From Streptomyces omiyaensis (GTDB taxonomy: Bacteria > Actinomycetota > Actinomycetes > Streptomycetales > Streptomycetaceae), in assembly GCF_014650895.1 (NCBI RefSeq), contig NZ_BMVV01000028.1:36235-100234 (forward strand): a stretch of 64,000 nt of DNA, read 5' to 3'. Positions 16,551 to 26,400 of this stretch are shown here, piece by piece; within the stretch, counting starts at the first letter, position 1; each line of letters opens with the position of its first letter. The notes under the pieces are model-generated. The model made no database searches. It was not told where the DNA came from and saw only the letters and a program-made list of their open reading frames with translations. The position numbers were made by a program, and so were the translations under genes.

Positions 16551-16745
16551 TCAGAACTTGATTCCGCCCAGCAGGCCGGCCAGGCTCTGGCCGCCCGCGG
16601 TGATGCTCGGTGCGATGGCGGTGCCCGCCAGGTAGAAGCCGAAGAGCGCGCAGACGAGCGCGTGCGAGGCCTTGAGGCCGTCCTTCTTGAAGAACAGGAA
16701 GCAGATGATGCCGAGCAGGACGACGCCTGAGATGGACAGGATCAT
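16551..16745 (-). CDS. Small two-helix membrane protein
   Basis: 64 residues: hydrophobic segment 1-18, the polar FKKDGLKASH link, a second hydrophobic segment about 28-48 and a Gly-rich C-terminus (GGQSLAGLLGGIKF). Small proteins of this form accompany TraB/FtsK-like ATPases in Streptomyces integrative elements and chromosomes. The ATG is preceded by CAGGAG. Upstream (16746-17101) is a 356-base divergent intergenic region, relatively AT-rich near 16800-16860, in which no further gene is seen; it presumably holds the promoters of this gene and the ankyrin gene. Confidence 0.75.
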   Translation of the reverse strand: MILSISGVVLLGIICFLFFKKDGLKASHALVCALFGFYLAGTAIAPSITAGGQSLAGLLGGIKF

Positions 16746-17101
16746 GGGGTGTTCTCCTGGTTGAGGGGACAGTCACGATCAGTCCTTCCAGGTTCACGGC
16801 AAGTATCTATGTGACTAAAGGTGCAATCGGGTGAATGGTGGTCGTTTTCACTTGACCGGCGGACGGTGACCCCCGCCCCGGGTGGCGAACCCCCCGAAGT
16901 GGGGTAAGGGAGGGGCGGGGGCGCTGGTCACGGGTGGTGGACGCCGTGATCCTTGCCTCGGCCGGACGCGGTCATGTCACCGCGCGGGCAGTACCCTGTC
17001 GATTCACTCGTACGGCCGCGCTTGCCGTGCGCAGGTCAAGGGCAGGCGTTTCCGGGCGGTACGCGCGGGACGCAGGCGGAGCACGGAAGGCGGTTGTGAA
17101 G

Positions 17102-17494
17102 ATGAGCGAGACCCCGGACCCCGAGGTCGTCGAGCTGGCGTCCAAGGTCTTCGACCTGGCGCGCGCCGGCGACGCCGGCGCCCTCGCCGCCTACGTCGAC
17201 GCCGGTGTCCCCGCGAACCTCACCAACGACCGGGGCGACACGCTCCTCATGCTCGCCGCCTACCACGGCCACGCCGAGGCGGTCACCGCCCTCCTGGAGC
17301 GCGGCGCCGACGCGGACCGCGCCAACGACCGCGGCCAGACGCCGCTCGCCGGAGCCGTCTTCAAGGGGGAGGACGCCGTGATCCGCGCCCTCCTCGCCGG
17401 CGGCGCCGATCCGGAGTCCGGCACTCCGTCCGCCGTGGACACCGCCCGCATGTTCGGCAAGGCCGAGCTCCTGGAGCTCTTCGCCACCCGGTGA
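17102..17494 (+). CDS. Ankyrin-repeat protein
   Basis: 130 residues made of about three ankyrin repeats: DRGDTLLMLAAYHGHAEAVTALLERGAD (about 42-70), NDRGQTPLAGAVFKGEDAVIRALLAGGAD (about 74-102) and a shorter third (TPSAVDTARMFGKAELLELF). No signal peptide or membrane segment; a cytoplasmic protein-interaction module. The start MSETPDPEV is preferred over an in-frame start at 16934, which reads through Arg-rich non-conserved sequence. Partner unknown. Confidence 0.9.
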   Translation: MSETPDPEVVELASKVFDLARAGDAGALAAYVDAGVPANLTNDRGDTLLMLAAYHGHAEAVTALLERGADADRANDRGQTPLAGAVFKGEDAVIRALLAGGADPESGTPSAVDTARMFGKAELLELFATR

Positions 17495-17615
17495 ACGGGG
17501 CCTGAACCCCAGGTGGGAACGGTGTCGTAAATGTGGTCGCGGCGGTGGAAACGGTCGGTCATCATGACGACAAGCCCGGCCGTCCGACCGGGCCACGGAC
17601 GAGAGGCAGAGGAAG

Positions 17616-17678
17616 ATGAGCAGCGCGCACAAGCGACGTACGACGGACGGCCCGACATGTTGTCCCGCGGCCTACTAG
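17616..17678 (+). CDS. Candidate 20-aa leader peptide upstream of the HEAT-repeat gene
   Basis: An ATG with a good GAGGAAG-type ribosome-binding site opens a 20-codon frame (MSSAHKRRTT..., ending in adjacent Cys codons and CCPAAY) that stops 90 bases before the HEAT-repeat gene. It is the only plausible coding element in the 274-base gap. Translation and any regulatory role are inferred. Confidence 0.3.
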   Translation: MSSAHKRRTTDGPTCCPAAY

Positions 17679-17768
17679 GGCGGCCACCGCGCGGACGGGC
17701 CCAGCGCCCGACCCGGTCCACCCCGGTCCACCCCGTCGTGTCGACAGCTTGATGTGAGGCGTCTTCCC

Positions 17769-19262
17769 ATGTTCGAACCAGCCATAGCGCCGAGCGGCAC
17801 CCTGCTCGGTCTGCTGCAGAGGGGCCGCGGCGACGGCACCCTGCACGCCCTCGCCGCCCCACGCGCCGAGGCCCTCGCGGCCCTCGACCGGTGCGTGCTC
17901 GCCGACCCCCGCCACGACTGGCGCGTCGAGAACCGCTCCCTCTACTACGCCCGGCTCTACCTCGACCTCCACGGAGGCCTGGAGGCCATCGAGGCGCACC
18001 TCTTCGCGCCCGAGGACCACCTCGACACCGAGGAGCACCGCACCGGGCTCGCCCTCGCCGTCCTCGGCCACCTGGCCTCCTACGGCCGCCACGACGCCCT
18101 GCTCCTGCTCCGGCGCTACGCGGCCACCGGGACCAACTGGGCCTGGGCCCTCGACGAGCTCGCGCTCCGCGACGACGACGCCGGGCTCCGCTCCCTCGCC
18201 GAGCCCGTCCTCGCCCGCTTCCCGCAGGACGAGACCGGCGACACCGAGCTCGCCGGCGTCGTCCGGGACGCCTTCGAGCCCCGCCCGTGGCGGCTCTGGG
18301 CCGAGGACCAGCGGGACGCCGTCGGCGCCCGCGTCCGCGCCGCCCAGGAACACGGCTCCTTCGACCGCTGGCAGCGCCAGATGCGCCCCACCGGCCCCCG
18401 CCCCGGCTGGAGCGTCCGCGCCGTCCTCGACTGGGCCCAGGAGGGGTACGAGCGCGGCGCCGACCTCGCCGGCCCCGCCGCCCGCTGCCTCGCCGCCGTG
18501 GCCGGACCCGAGGACCGCCCCGAGCTGCTCGCGGCCGGCCGCGACGGCGCCCCCGGCGCCCGTGCCGCCGTTCTGCACCACCTGGCCGCCGACCGGGACC
18601 CCGCCGTCCTCGACCTCGTCGAGGCCGCCGCCGACGGCGTCCACCCGCTCGACGCCGCGGCCGCCGCGGCGGCCCCCGGCGACCCGTACGGCGACGTCCC
18701 CGGAGCCGTCGACCGCGACGCCCTGCACGTGGCCCGCGCCGCCGTCACCGCCTACCTCCGCATGACCGGCGAGGACGCGGTCGCCCGCGCCCGCGCGTGG
18801 GTCGGACGCTCCGACCCGCTCGCCGCCGCCGCCGGCGAGACCCTCGCCGCGCGCGGCGAGGAGCGGGACGCCCAGCTGGTGCTCGGCGCCCTGCGCGCCG
18901 CCATCCGCGCCGCGGGGCCCGACGCGCCCGCCCTCGGCGCCCTCGTCGACGGCGCCGGCCGCCTCGGCATCGCCTGCGCGGCGCCGGTGCTCCGCCACGT
19001 CTACCGGGAGACGGCCTCCTCCCAGCTGCGCGGCCGCACGGCCCGCGCCCTCGCGGCCACCGACCCCTCCTTCGCCAGCGGCTTCGCCGTCGAATGCCTC
19101 TGGGACTGCGAGGAGACCACCCGCGAGATCGCGGCCCAGCACGCCGAGACGGCCGACGTCCGCGTCGCCGAGCGATTGCGCCGCCTCGCCGCCGACCCGG
19201 CCGAGGAGGTCGAGGTCCAGACGGCGGTCCGCAACCGCATCGGGCCGGACCTCCAGGTCTGA
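17769..19262 (+). CDS. HEAT-repeat-like helical protein
   Basis: 497 residues, starting MFEPAIAPSGTLLGL. It is almost entirely Ala/Leu/Arg/Asp-rich amphipathic helices in the pattern of HEAT-like solenoids, for example ARAAVLHHLAADRDPAVLDLVEAAADG, and a C-terminal set with RGRTARALAATDPSFA. No catalytic motif, signal peptide or membrane segment. Likely a cytoplasmic scaffold. The downstream neighbour is separated by 570 bases of repetitive DNA, so it is probably the last gene of its transcript. An earlier in-frame ATG at 17754 adds five residues and is possible. Confidence 0.8.
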   Translation: MFEPAIAPSGTLLGLLQRGRGDGTLHALAAPRAEALAALDRCVLADPRHDWRVENRSLYYARLYLDLHGGLEAIEAHLFAPEDHLDTEEHRTGLALAVLGHLASYGRHDALLLLRRYAATGTNWAWALDELALRDDDAGLRSLAEPVLARFPQDETGDTELAGVVRDAFEPRPWRLWAEDQRDAVGARVRAAQEHGSFDRWQRQMRPTGPRPGWSVRAVLDWAQEGYERGADLAGPAARCLAAVAGPEDRPELLAAGRDGAPGARAAVLHHLAADRDPAVLDLVEAAADGVHPLDAAAAAAAPGDPYGDVPGAVDRDALHVARAAVTAYLRMTGEDAVARARAWVGRSDPLAAAAGETLAARGEERDAQLVLGALRAAIRAAGPDAPALGALVDGAGRLGIACAAPVLRHVYRETASSQLRGRTARALAATDPSFASGFAVECLWDCEETTREIAAQHAETADVRVAERLRRLAADPAEEVEVQTAVRNRIGPDLQV

Positions 19263-19364
19263 CCCGGCCCCACCCACCGCCTCCGCCCCGGGGCGGCGCG
19301 GCCTGCGGCGGCCCTCCGCCGATCGTGGCCCCGCCCCGGGGGACGGAGTCCGCCGCCGGAGTCC

Positions 19365-19466
19365 GGTCCCGCCGGTTCGGTCCCGCGGCCCGGTCCCGTC
19401 GGTTCGGTCCCGCGGCCCGGTCCCGTCGGTTCGGTCCCGCCGGTTCGGTCCCGCGGCCGGTCTCGG
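19365..19466. repeat. Intergenic tandem repeat, GGTCCC-based, 27-bp composite unit
   Basis: Seven GGTCCCG elements recur at alternating 13- and 14-bp spacing (19365, 19379, 19392, 19406, 19419, 19433, 19447), followed by a degenerate GGTCTC. The alternation gives a 27-bp higher-order unit. The flanking region to 19800 contains further imperfect repeats (CGGGGCCGACC, TGCGTACGG). No gene is seen in 19263-19835. Confidence 0.75.
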
Positions 19467-19835
19467 GGCGACTGGCGGAGTCCGCTGCTGGGCCGGGTGC
19501 CGGGGCCGACCCCCCCCCGGGGCCGACCGTCGGAGTCGGCTGCCGGGGCCGACCGCAGGGGCCGCCTTCTCCTCGTCGCGTACGACTCCGGGGTCTGCGT
19601 ACGGTTCCGAGGGCGTGCAGGGTCCCAGGGGCTGCGTACCGCACCGGGTTCCGCGTACGGCTCCAGGAGCCCGTACGGCTCCGCGGGGGCTCTGACGCCT
19701 CCGGGGCCGCGTGCGGCGGCCGTCCGGGTAGCGGAGCGGCGCGGCGCGGTCCGGGCGGGAAAAGCTCACGGGACGTTCCCCCCGCGTCCAGATCCACGTC
19801 GGCGGGGACACGTCGGGCGGGACGAGAACACCCGT

Positions 19836-20957
19836 ATGCGTGTCGTCATCGTCACCGAATCCTTTCCCCCCGACATCAACGGTGTGGCGCACTGCGCCCT
19901 GCAGACCGCGCGCCACCTCGTCCGCCGGGGCCACCGGCCCCTCGTGATCGCCCCGGCCGTCCCCGACCCCGCCGCCGACGCCGACGCGCCGTGCCCGGTG
20001 GTCCGCGTCCCCTCCCTGCCCCTGCCCGGCTACGCCCAGGTCCGGGTCGCCCTCCCCAGCCGCCGCGTCGCCGCCGCCCTCGCCGCCCACCGCGCCGACC
20101 TCGTCCACCTGGCCGGCCCCTTCGTCCTCGGCGTCCGGGCCATGGCCGCCGCCACCCGCCTGCGGGTGCCCGCCGTCGCCGTCTACCAGACCGACCTCGC
20201 CGGCTACGCCCGCACCTACGTCGGCACGGGGGAGGCCACCGCCTGGCGCCGGCTCCGCGCCGTCCACGGCGCCGCCGACCGCACCCTCGCCCCCTCCCTG
20301 GCCTCCCTCCGCGACCTGGAGGCCCACGGCGTCCCGCGCGTACGCCTCTGGGGCCGGGGCGTCGACACCACCCGCTTCCACCCCGGCCACCGGGACCCCG
20401 GCCTGCGCCGCGCCCTCGCGCCCGACGGGGAGCTCCTCGTCGGATACGTCGGCCGGCTCGCCCCGGAGAAGCGCGTGGACCTCCTCGCCGCCACGGACGG
20501 GCTCCCCGGCGTCCGGCTCGTGGTCGTCGGCGACGGACCCAGCGGCCCCGCCCTCCGCGAACGCCTCCCCGGGGCCCGCTTCCTGGGCCGCCGCACCGGC
20601 GACGACCTGGCCAGGATCTTCGCCTCGCTCGACGTCTTCGCCCACACCGGCCCGTACGAGACCTTCGGCCAGACCGTCCAGGAGGCCATGGCCAGCGGGC
20701 TCCCGGTGATCGCCCCGGCCGCCGGCGGCCCCCTCGACCTCGTCGCCCACCGGCGCACCGGCCTCCTCGTGCCCCCGGAGGACCCCCTCGCCCTCCGCGA
20801 GGCCGTCGCCGCCCTCGCCGCCGCCCCCGGTCTGCGCGCCGCCTACGGCCGGGCGGGCCGCGCCGAGGTCGAGGGCCGCACCTGGGAAGCCCTCGGCGAC
20901 GAGCTCGTCGGCCACTACCTGGAGGTCCTGCGCGAGCGGACGGCGGTGGCGGCGTGA
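19836..20957 (+). CDS. GT4 family glycosyltransferase (MgtA/PimB-like)
   Basis: 373 residues of the GT-B fold. N-terminal Rossmann start MRVVIVTESFPPDINGVA with the PPxxNGV acceptor-side pattern, and DLVHLAGPFVLG. C-terminal donor domain with VGYVGRLAPEKRVD and the E-x7-E motif in YETFGQTVQEAMASG. The sequence resembles GDP-mannose-dependent alpha-mannosyltransferases acting on lipids (MgtA/PimB'). The start at 19836 is chosen because the longer ORF extends into the repetitive intergenic region. Its stop overlaps the next glycosyltransferase start (GTGA), so the two are translationally coupled. Confidence 0.9.
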   Translation: MRVVIVTESFPPDINGVAHCALQTARHLVRRGHRPLVIAPAVPDPAADADAPCPVVRVPSLPLPGYAQVRVALPSRRVAAALAAHRADLVHLAGPFVLGVRAMAAATRLRVPAVAVYQTDLAGYARTYVGTGEATAWRRLRAVHGAADRTLAPSLASLRDLEAHGVPRVRLWGRGVDTTRFHPGHRDPGLRRALAPDGELLVGYVGRLAPEKRVDLLAATDGLPGVRLVVVGDGPSGPALRERLPGARFLGRRTGDDLARIFASLDVFAHTGPYETFGQTVQEAMASGLPVIAPAAGGPLDLVAHRRTGLLVPPEDPLALREAVAALAAAPGLRAAYGRAGRAEVEGRTWEALGDELVGHYLEVLRERTAVAA

Positions 20958-22381
20958 ACGGGCGGACCCACGGGGCCGACCCCACCGGGCACCCCGGGCG
21001 CGACGGGAAGCCGGGCCCCACGCGCGCGTACCGCGCCTCGTACGGACGCGACGGGCTCCGCATCGTGCGGCTGGCGAACTTCGTCACCGCCACCTCCGGC
21101 GGGCTGCGCACCGCCCTCGACCGGCTCGGCCGGGGCTACCGCGCGGCCGGCCACGAGCCCGTCCTCGTCGTCCCGGGCGCCACGGCCGCCGACGAACCGG
21201 CCGAGCAGGGCAGGGTGATCACCCTGCCGGGCCCCGAACTGCCGGGCACCGGCGGCTACCGCGTCCTGGCCGACCGGAGCCGGCTCGCGGACCTCCTGGA
21301 CCGGCTCGCCCCGGACCGGATCGAGGTCTCCGACCGCACCACCCTGCGCTGGACGGGGGAGTGGGCCCGCCGCGCCCGGGTCCCCTCCGTGATGGTCTCC
21401 CACGAGACCGCCGACGGGGTCCTGCGCACCTGGGGCGTCCCCGCCCCGCTCGCCGCCCGCGCCGCGGACCGGCTCAACCGGCGCACCGCCTGGGCCTACG
21501 GCCGGATCGTGTGCACCACCGCCTGGGCGGAGGAGGAGTTCGCCCGGGTCGGGGCCGCCAACGTCGTGCGGGCTCCGCTCGGCGTCGACCTGGAACGCTG
21601 CCGGCCCGGCCGCCGCACCGCCGCCGTACGGGCCCGGTACGCCGGGGACGCCGCCGTCCTGCTGGTGCTCTGCTCCCGCCTCTCCGTCGAGAAGCGGCCC
21701 GGTACCGCCCTGGAGGCGCTCGCCGTCCTGCGGGACGCCGGGGTGCCGGCCCGGCTGGTCGTCGCGGGCGACGGGCCGCTGAGGCCCGGCCTGGAGCGGC
21801 GGGCCCGGGCGCGGGGGCTCCCCGTCCGGTTCCTCGGCCACGTCGCCGACCGGGAGGAGCTCGCCGACCTCCAGGCGGCGGCCGACCTCTGCCTGGCCCC
21901 CGGCCCCGCCGAGACCTTCGGGCTCTCCGCCCTGGAGGCCCTGGCCTGCGGGACGCCGGTCGTCGTCAGCGCCTCCTCCGCCCTCCCGGAGGTCGTCGGC
22001 CCGGCCGGCGCCGCGGCCGCCGACGACCCGGCCGCCTTCGCCGCCGCGGCCCTCGGGCTGCTCGCCCTGCCGGAGACCGCCCGGCGGTCCGCCGCACGCG
22101 CGCGTGCGGAGCTCTTCACCTGGGACCGCTCGGTCACGGCCTTCCTCCACGCCCACGAGGCGGCCCCGGGCGTGGCTTCGGGCGCGGGCGTGGCCTCGGG
22201 CGCGGGCGCGGCCCCGGCTTCGGCTTCGGGCACGAGTACGGTCCCGGCTCCCGTCCCGGCCCCGGTTTCCGTTCCGGCCCCGGCCCCGGGCGCGGCCCCG
22301 GAGCGGGAGTCCGGTCCGCTGAAGCGGGTCACGGAGCCGCTCGGCGCGGTTCCGGCCCGGAGACAGGAGGTCGGCGGATGA
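20954..22381 (+). CDS. GT4 family glycosyltransferase with Ala/Pro-rich tail
   Basis: 475 residues. After a 30-residue basic leader comes the GT-B N-domain (LRIVRLANFVTATSGGLRTAL), then the donor domain with LVLCSRLSVEKRPG, VAGDGPLRPGLE, and E-x7-E in PAETFGLSALEALACG. The last 80 residues are low-complexity Ala/Gly/Pro/Val with short repeats (GVASGAG, PAPVPAPV) and are probably disordered. GTG start overlaps the previous stop; its own stop overlaps the SGNH hydrolase start (ATGA). Probably completes the same glycolipid or glycan as the previous enzyme. Confidence 0.88.
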   Translation: MNGRTHGADPTGHPGRDGKPGPTRAYRASYGRDGLRIVRLANFVTATSGGLRTALDRLGRGYRAAGHEPVLVVPGATAADEPAEQGRVITLPGPELPGTGGYRVLADRSRLADLLDRLAPDRIEVSDRTTLRWTGEWARRARVPSVMVSHETADGVLRTWGVPAPLAARAADRLNRRTAWAYGRIVCTTAWAEEEFARVGAANVVRAPLGVDLERCRPGRRTAAVRARYAGDAAVLLVLCSRLSVEKRPGTALEALAVLRDAGVPARLVVAGDGPLRPGLERRARARGLPVRFLGHVADREELADLQAAADLCLAPGPAETFGLSALEALACGTPVVVSASSALPEVVGPAGAAAADDPAAFAAAALGLLALPETARRSAARARAELFTWDRSVTAFLHAHEAAPGVASGAGVASGAGAAPASASGTSTVPAPVPAPVSVPAPAPGAAPERESGPLKRVTEPLGAVPARRQEVGG

Positions 22382-23421
22382 CCCCGGTCCGGGAAGGCCG
22401 CACCCTGGTCCCTGCCCCTGCCCCTGCCCCTGCCCCTGCCCCGGTCCCTGCCCCGGTCCCTGCCCCGGTCCCGGTCCCCGGACCGGCCCCTGCCCCGGTC
22501 CCGTGGCCGGCCCCGTCCCCCGCTCCCGCCCCGGGTGCCGGCGCCGGGCCGGGGGCCGAGGAGCTCGGGCGGGCCGGAACAGGGGGGCCGGTGCGGTTCG
22601 TCGTGCTCGGCGACTCGTTCAGCGAGGGGGTGGGGGACCGGGCCGCCGGGGCCTGGCGCGGATGGGCCGCGCTGCTCGCCGAAGGGCTCGCCGGACCGGG
22701 GCAGCGCCTGGAGTACGCCAACCTCGCCGTCAGCGGCGCGCTCAGCGCGGACGTCGCCGCACACCAGGCGTCCCGCGCGGTCGCCCTCCGGCCGCACCTG
22801 GCCTCCGTCGTGGTGGGCGTCAACGACACCCTGCGGCACACCTTCGACATCGGACTGTTCGCCCGCCGCCTGGACCGGGTCCTCGCCGCGCTCGGCGCGA
22901 CCGGAGCCGTACTCCTGACCGCCTGTCTGCCCGACCCGGGGCGGATGCTGGGCCTGCCCGCGCCGCTGGCCCGCCCGCTCGCCCGCCGCGGGAGGTCCGT
23001 GAACGCGGTGGTGCACGCCCTCTCCGCCCGGCACGGAGCCGTCCACCTCCACCTCGCCGAACCCGCCTGGACCGACGACCGGCGGTGGTGGAGCGCCGAC
23101 CGGCTCCATCCCGGCGAGCGCGGCCACCGCGCCGTCGCCGGAGCCTTCCACCGGCTCCTCGCCGAGCGCGGGCTCGCCCGGGGGCCCGCGCCCTCCCCGG
23201 ACGCGTCCGAACCGCCGCCCACGCGCGCCCAGACCGCCCTCTGGCTCGCGACCGCCGGCACCGGATGGGTGCTGCGCCGCAGCCGCGACCTGCTGCCCCA
23301 GCTCCTGCTGCTCGCCGGGGAGGAACTCCTCCACCCCGCCGACGGCATCGGCACGGGCCCGCTCGACGCGCGCGCCGAGACCGCCCTCGCCGCGGCCCTC
23401 GCGGCGACAATGGAGGGATGA
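22378..23421 (+). CDS. SGNH/GDSL hydrolase with Pro/Ala repeat N-terminus
   Basis: 347 residues. Residues about 12-55 are a (Pro-Ala/Val)n run encoded by CCTGCC/CCGGTC repeats. The SGNH domain follows: block I GDSFSEG (catalytic Ser80), block II NLAVSGA, block III GVND (Asn149) and block V DRLHP (Asp241, His244). A C-terminal helix region contains LLPQLLLLAGEELL. There is no signal peptide before the Pro-rich run, so the enzyme is probably cytoplasmic or membrane-associated. Such enzymes remove acyl groups from lipids or carbohydrates; in this operon a glycolipid or acylated glycan is likely. Both ends overlap neighbours by 4 bases. Confidence 0.88.
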   Translation: MTPVREGRTLVPAPAPAPAPAPVPAPVPAPVPVPGPAPAPVPWPAPSPAPAPGAGAGPGAEELGRAGTGGPVRFVVLGDSFSEGVGDRAAGAWRGWAALLAEGLAGPGQRLEYANLAVSGALSADVAAHQASRAVALRPHLASVVVGVNDTLRHTFDIGLFARRLDRVLAALGATGAVLLTACLPDPGRMLGLPAPLARPLARRGRSVNAVVHALSARHGAVHLHLAEPAWTDDRRWWSADRLHPGERGHRAVAGAFHRLLAERGLARGPAPSPDASEPPPTRAQTALWLATAGTGWVLRRSRDLLPQLLLLAGEELLHPADGIGTGPLDARAETALAAALAATMEG

Positions 23422-26400
23422 GCGGGCGCTGGGAGTTCTGGATCGACCGGGGCGGCACCTTCACCGACGTCGTGGGACGGCGCCCCGACGGGCGCCTCGT
23501 CACCCGCAAGGTCCTCTCCCACGACCCGGCCCGCCGCCAGGACGCCGCCGTGGCCGGCATCAGGCTCCTCATGGGCCTCGGCCCCGGCGACCCCGTCCCC
23601 GCCGACCGGATCGCCGTCGTCAAGATGGGCACCACCGTCGCCACCAACGCCCTCCTGGAACGGGACGGCGAACCCACCCTGCTGCTGATCACCGAGGGCT
23701 TCCGCGACGCCCTGAGGATCGCCTACCAGAACCGGCCCCGCCTCTTCGACCGGCACATCGTGCTCCCCGAGGCCGTGTACGCGCGCGTGGCCGAGGTCCC
23801 CGAGCGGGTCGACGCCCGGGGCACCGTCGTCCGCCCCCTCGACGAGGACGCCGTCGCCGCGGCGCTCTCCGCCGCCCACCGCGACGGCCTCCGCTCCGCC
23901 GCCGTCGTCCTGATGCACGGCTACCGCCACCCGGACCACGAGCTGCGGGTGGCGGCCGCCGCCCGCGCCGCCGGGTTCACCCAGGTCAGCTGCTCCCACG
24001 AGGTCAGCCCGCTGATCAAGCTCGTCCCGCGCGGGGACACCACCGTCGTCGACGCCTACCTCTCGCCGGTGCTGCGCCGCTACGTGGACGAGGTCGCCGC
24101 CGAACTCGCCGGGATCCGCCTGATGTTCCTGCAGTCCAACGGCGGACTGCGGGAGGCAGCCCACTTCCGCGGCAAGGACGCCGTGCTCTCCGGCCCCGCG
24201 GGCGGCGTCGTCGGCATGGCCCGCACCTCCGCCCGGGCCGGACACGACCGGGTCATCGGCTTCGACATGGGCGGCACGTCCACGGACGTGTCGCACTACG
24301 CGGGCACGTTCGAGCGTGAACTCGGTTCACAGGTGGCCGGGGTGCGGATGAGGGCCCCCATGCTGAGCATCCACACCGTCGCCGCCGGCGGCGGCTCCGT
24401 CCTCCACTACGACGGGCGCCGCTACCGCGTCGGCCCCGACTCGGCCGGCGCCGTCCCCGGCCCCGCCTGCTACCGGCGCGGCGGCCCGCTCACCGTCACC
24501 GACGCCCAGGTCATGCTCGGCCGCATCCAGCCCGGCCACTTCCCCGCCGTCTTCGGCCCGGGCGGCGACGAACCCCTCGACGCCGGCATCGTCCGCGAGC
24601 GGTTCACGGCCCTCGCCGAGGAGGTCGGCGGCGGCCGCACCCCCGAGGAGGTCGCCGCCGGCTTCCTGCGGATCGCGGTCCTCGACATGGCCAACGCCGT
24701 CAAGAAGATCTCCGTCCAGCGCGGCCACGACGTCACCCGCTACGCCCTCACCTGTTTCGGCGGCGCCGGCGGCCAGCACGCCTGCGCCGTCGCCGACGCC
24801 CTCGGCGTCGACACCGTGCTCGTCCCGCCGCTCGCCGGCGTCCTCTCCGCGTACGGCATCGGGCTCGCCGACGCCACCGCCCTGCGCGAGCGGTCCGTCG
24901 AGGCCCCGCTCGACGCCCCCGGCACCCACGCGCGCGTGACCGCCGTCGCCGCCGAACTCGCCGACCGCACCCGCGCCGAACTCCGCGCCGACGGCCTCCC
25001 CGACGGCGCGATCACCACCCGCGCGCGCGTCCTGCTCCGCTACGCCGGCACCGACGCCGGCCTCCCCGTCGACCTCGGCCCCGCCGCCGCCATGGCCGGC
25101 GCCTTCACCGCCGACCACCGGGCCCGCTACGCCTTCACCATGGACAAGCCGCTCGTCGTGGAGGCCGTCACCGTCGAGGCCGTCGGCGCGGCGGGACCCC
25201 ACGGCCCCGTCCACGTCCCCGTCGGCACCCGCACCGGCCCCCTCGCCCCCCGCGCCACCGTCCGCACCCACGACGGTGCCACCGCCTCCGACACCCCGCT
25301 CCACCGCCGCGACGACCTGAGCCCCGGCGACACCGTCGACGGGCCCGCGATCCTCGCCGAGGACGACGCCACCACCGTCGTCGACCCCGGCTGGCGCGCC
25401 ACCGCGGCCCCCACCGGCCACCTGCTGCTCACCCGGGTCCTCCCGCGCCCCGCCCGCACCGCCGCGGGCACCGACGTGGACCCGGTCCTCCTGGAGGTCT
25501 TCCACAACCTCTTCATGTCCGTCGCCGAGCAGATGGGCGTCCGCCTGGAGAACACCGCCCACTCCGTCAACATCAAGGAACGCCTCGACTTCTCCTGCGC
25601 GCTCTTCGACGCCGACGGCAACCTGGTCGCCAACGCCCCCCACATCCCCGTCCACCTCGGCTCCATGGGCGAGACCGTCAAGGAGGTCCTGCGCCGCCGC
25701 GCCGGGGACCTCCGCCCCGGCGACGTCTACGCCGTCAACGACCCCTACCACGGCGGCACCCACCTGCCCGACGTCACCGTCGTCACCCCCGTCTTCGACG
25801 ACACCGGGCGCGAGCTCCGCTTCCTCGTCGCCTCCCGGGGCCACCACGCCGAGATCGGCGGCATCACCCCCGGCTCCATGCCCGCCTTCAGCCGCACCGT
25901 CGACGAGGAGGGCGTCCGCTTCGACAACTGGCTCCTCGTCCGCGACGGCCGGTTCCGCGAGGCCGAGACCCGCGCCCTGCTCACCGGCGCCCCCCACCCC
26001 TCGCGCGACCCCGACACCAACCTCGCCGACCTGCGCGCCCAGATCGCCGCCAACGAGAAGGGCATCGGGGAACTCCGCAGAGCGGTGGACGAGTTCGGCC
26101 TGGAGGCGGTGCAGGCCTACATGGGCCACGTACGGGCCAACGCCGAGGAGTCCGTCCGCCGGATCGTCGCCCGCCTCGACGACGGCGCCCACGCCTACGA
26201 GACGGACTCCGGCGCCGTCATCCGGGTCGCCGTCCGCGTCGACCGCGCACGCCGCTCCGCCGTCATCGACTTCACCGGGACCTCGCCGCAGCTGCCGGGC
26301 AACGCCAACGCCCCCACGGCGGTCGTGACGGCGGCCGTCCTCTACGTCTTCCGCACCCTCGTCGACGAGGACATCCCGCTCAACAGCGGCTGTCTGGAAC

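Noticed and set aside
14912..16745. Integrated conjugative element carrying a TraB-like gene
   Set aside because: No integrase, Rep, Kor or tRNA attachment site; the pair is syntenic with S. coelicolor core genes.
19365..19466. Regularly spaced repeats considered as a CRISPR array
   Set aside because: Units are 13-14 bp with no unique spacers and no cas genes nearby.
17562..20915. 1117-codon minus-strand open frame opposite the HEAT and glycosyltransferase genes
   Set aside because: Low-complexity antisense frame crossing the intergenic repeats; typical GC-skew artefact.
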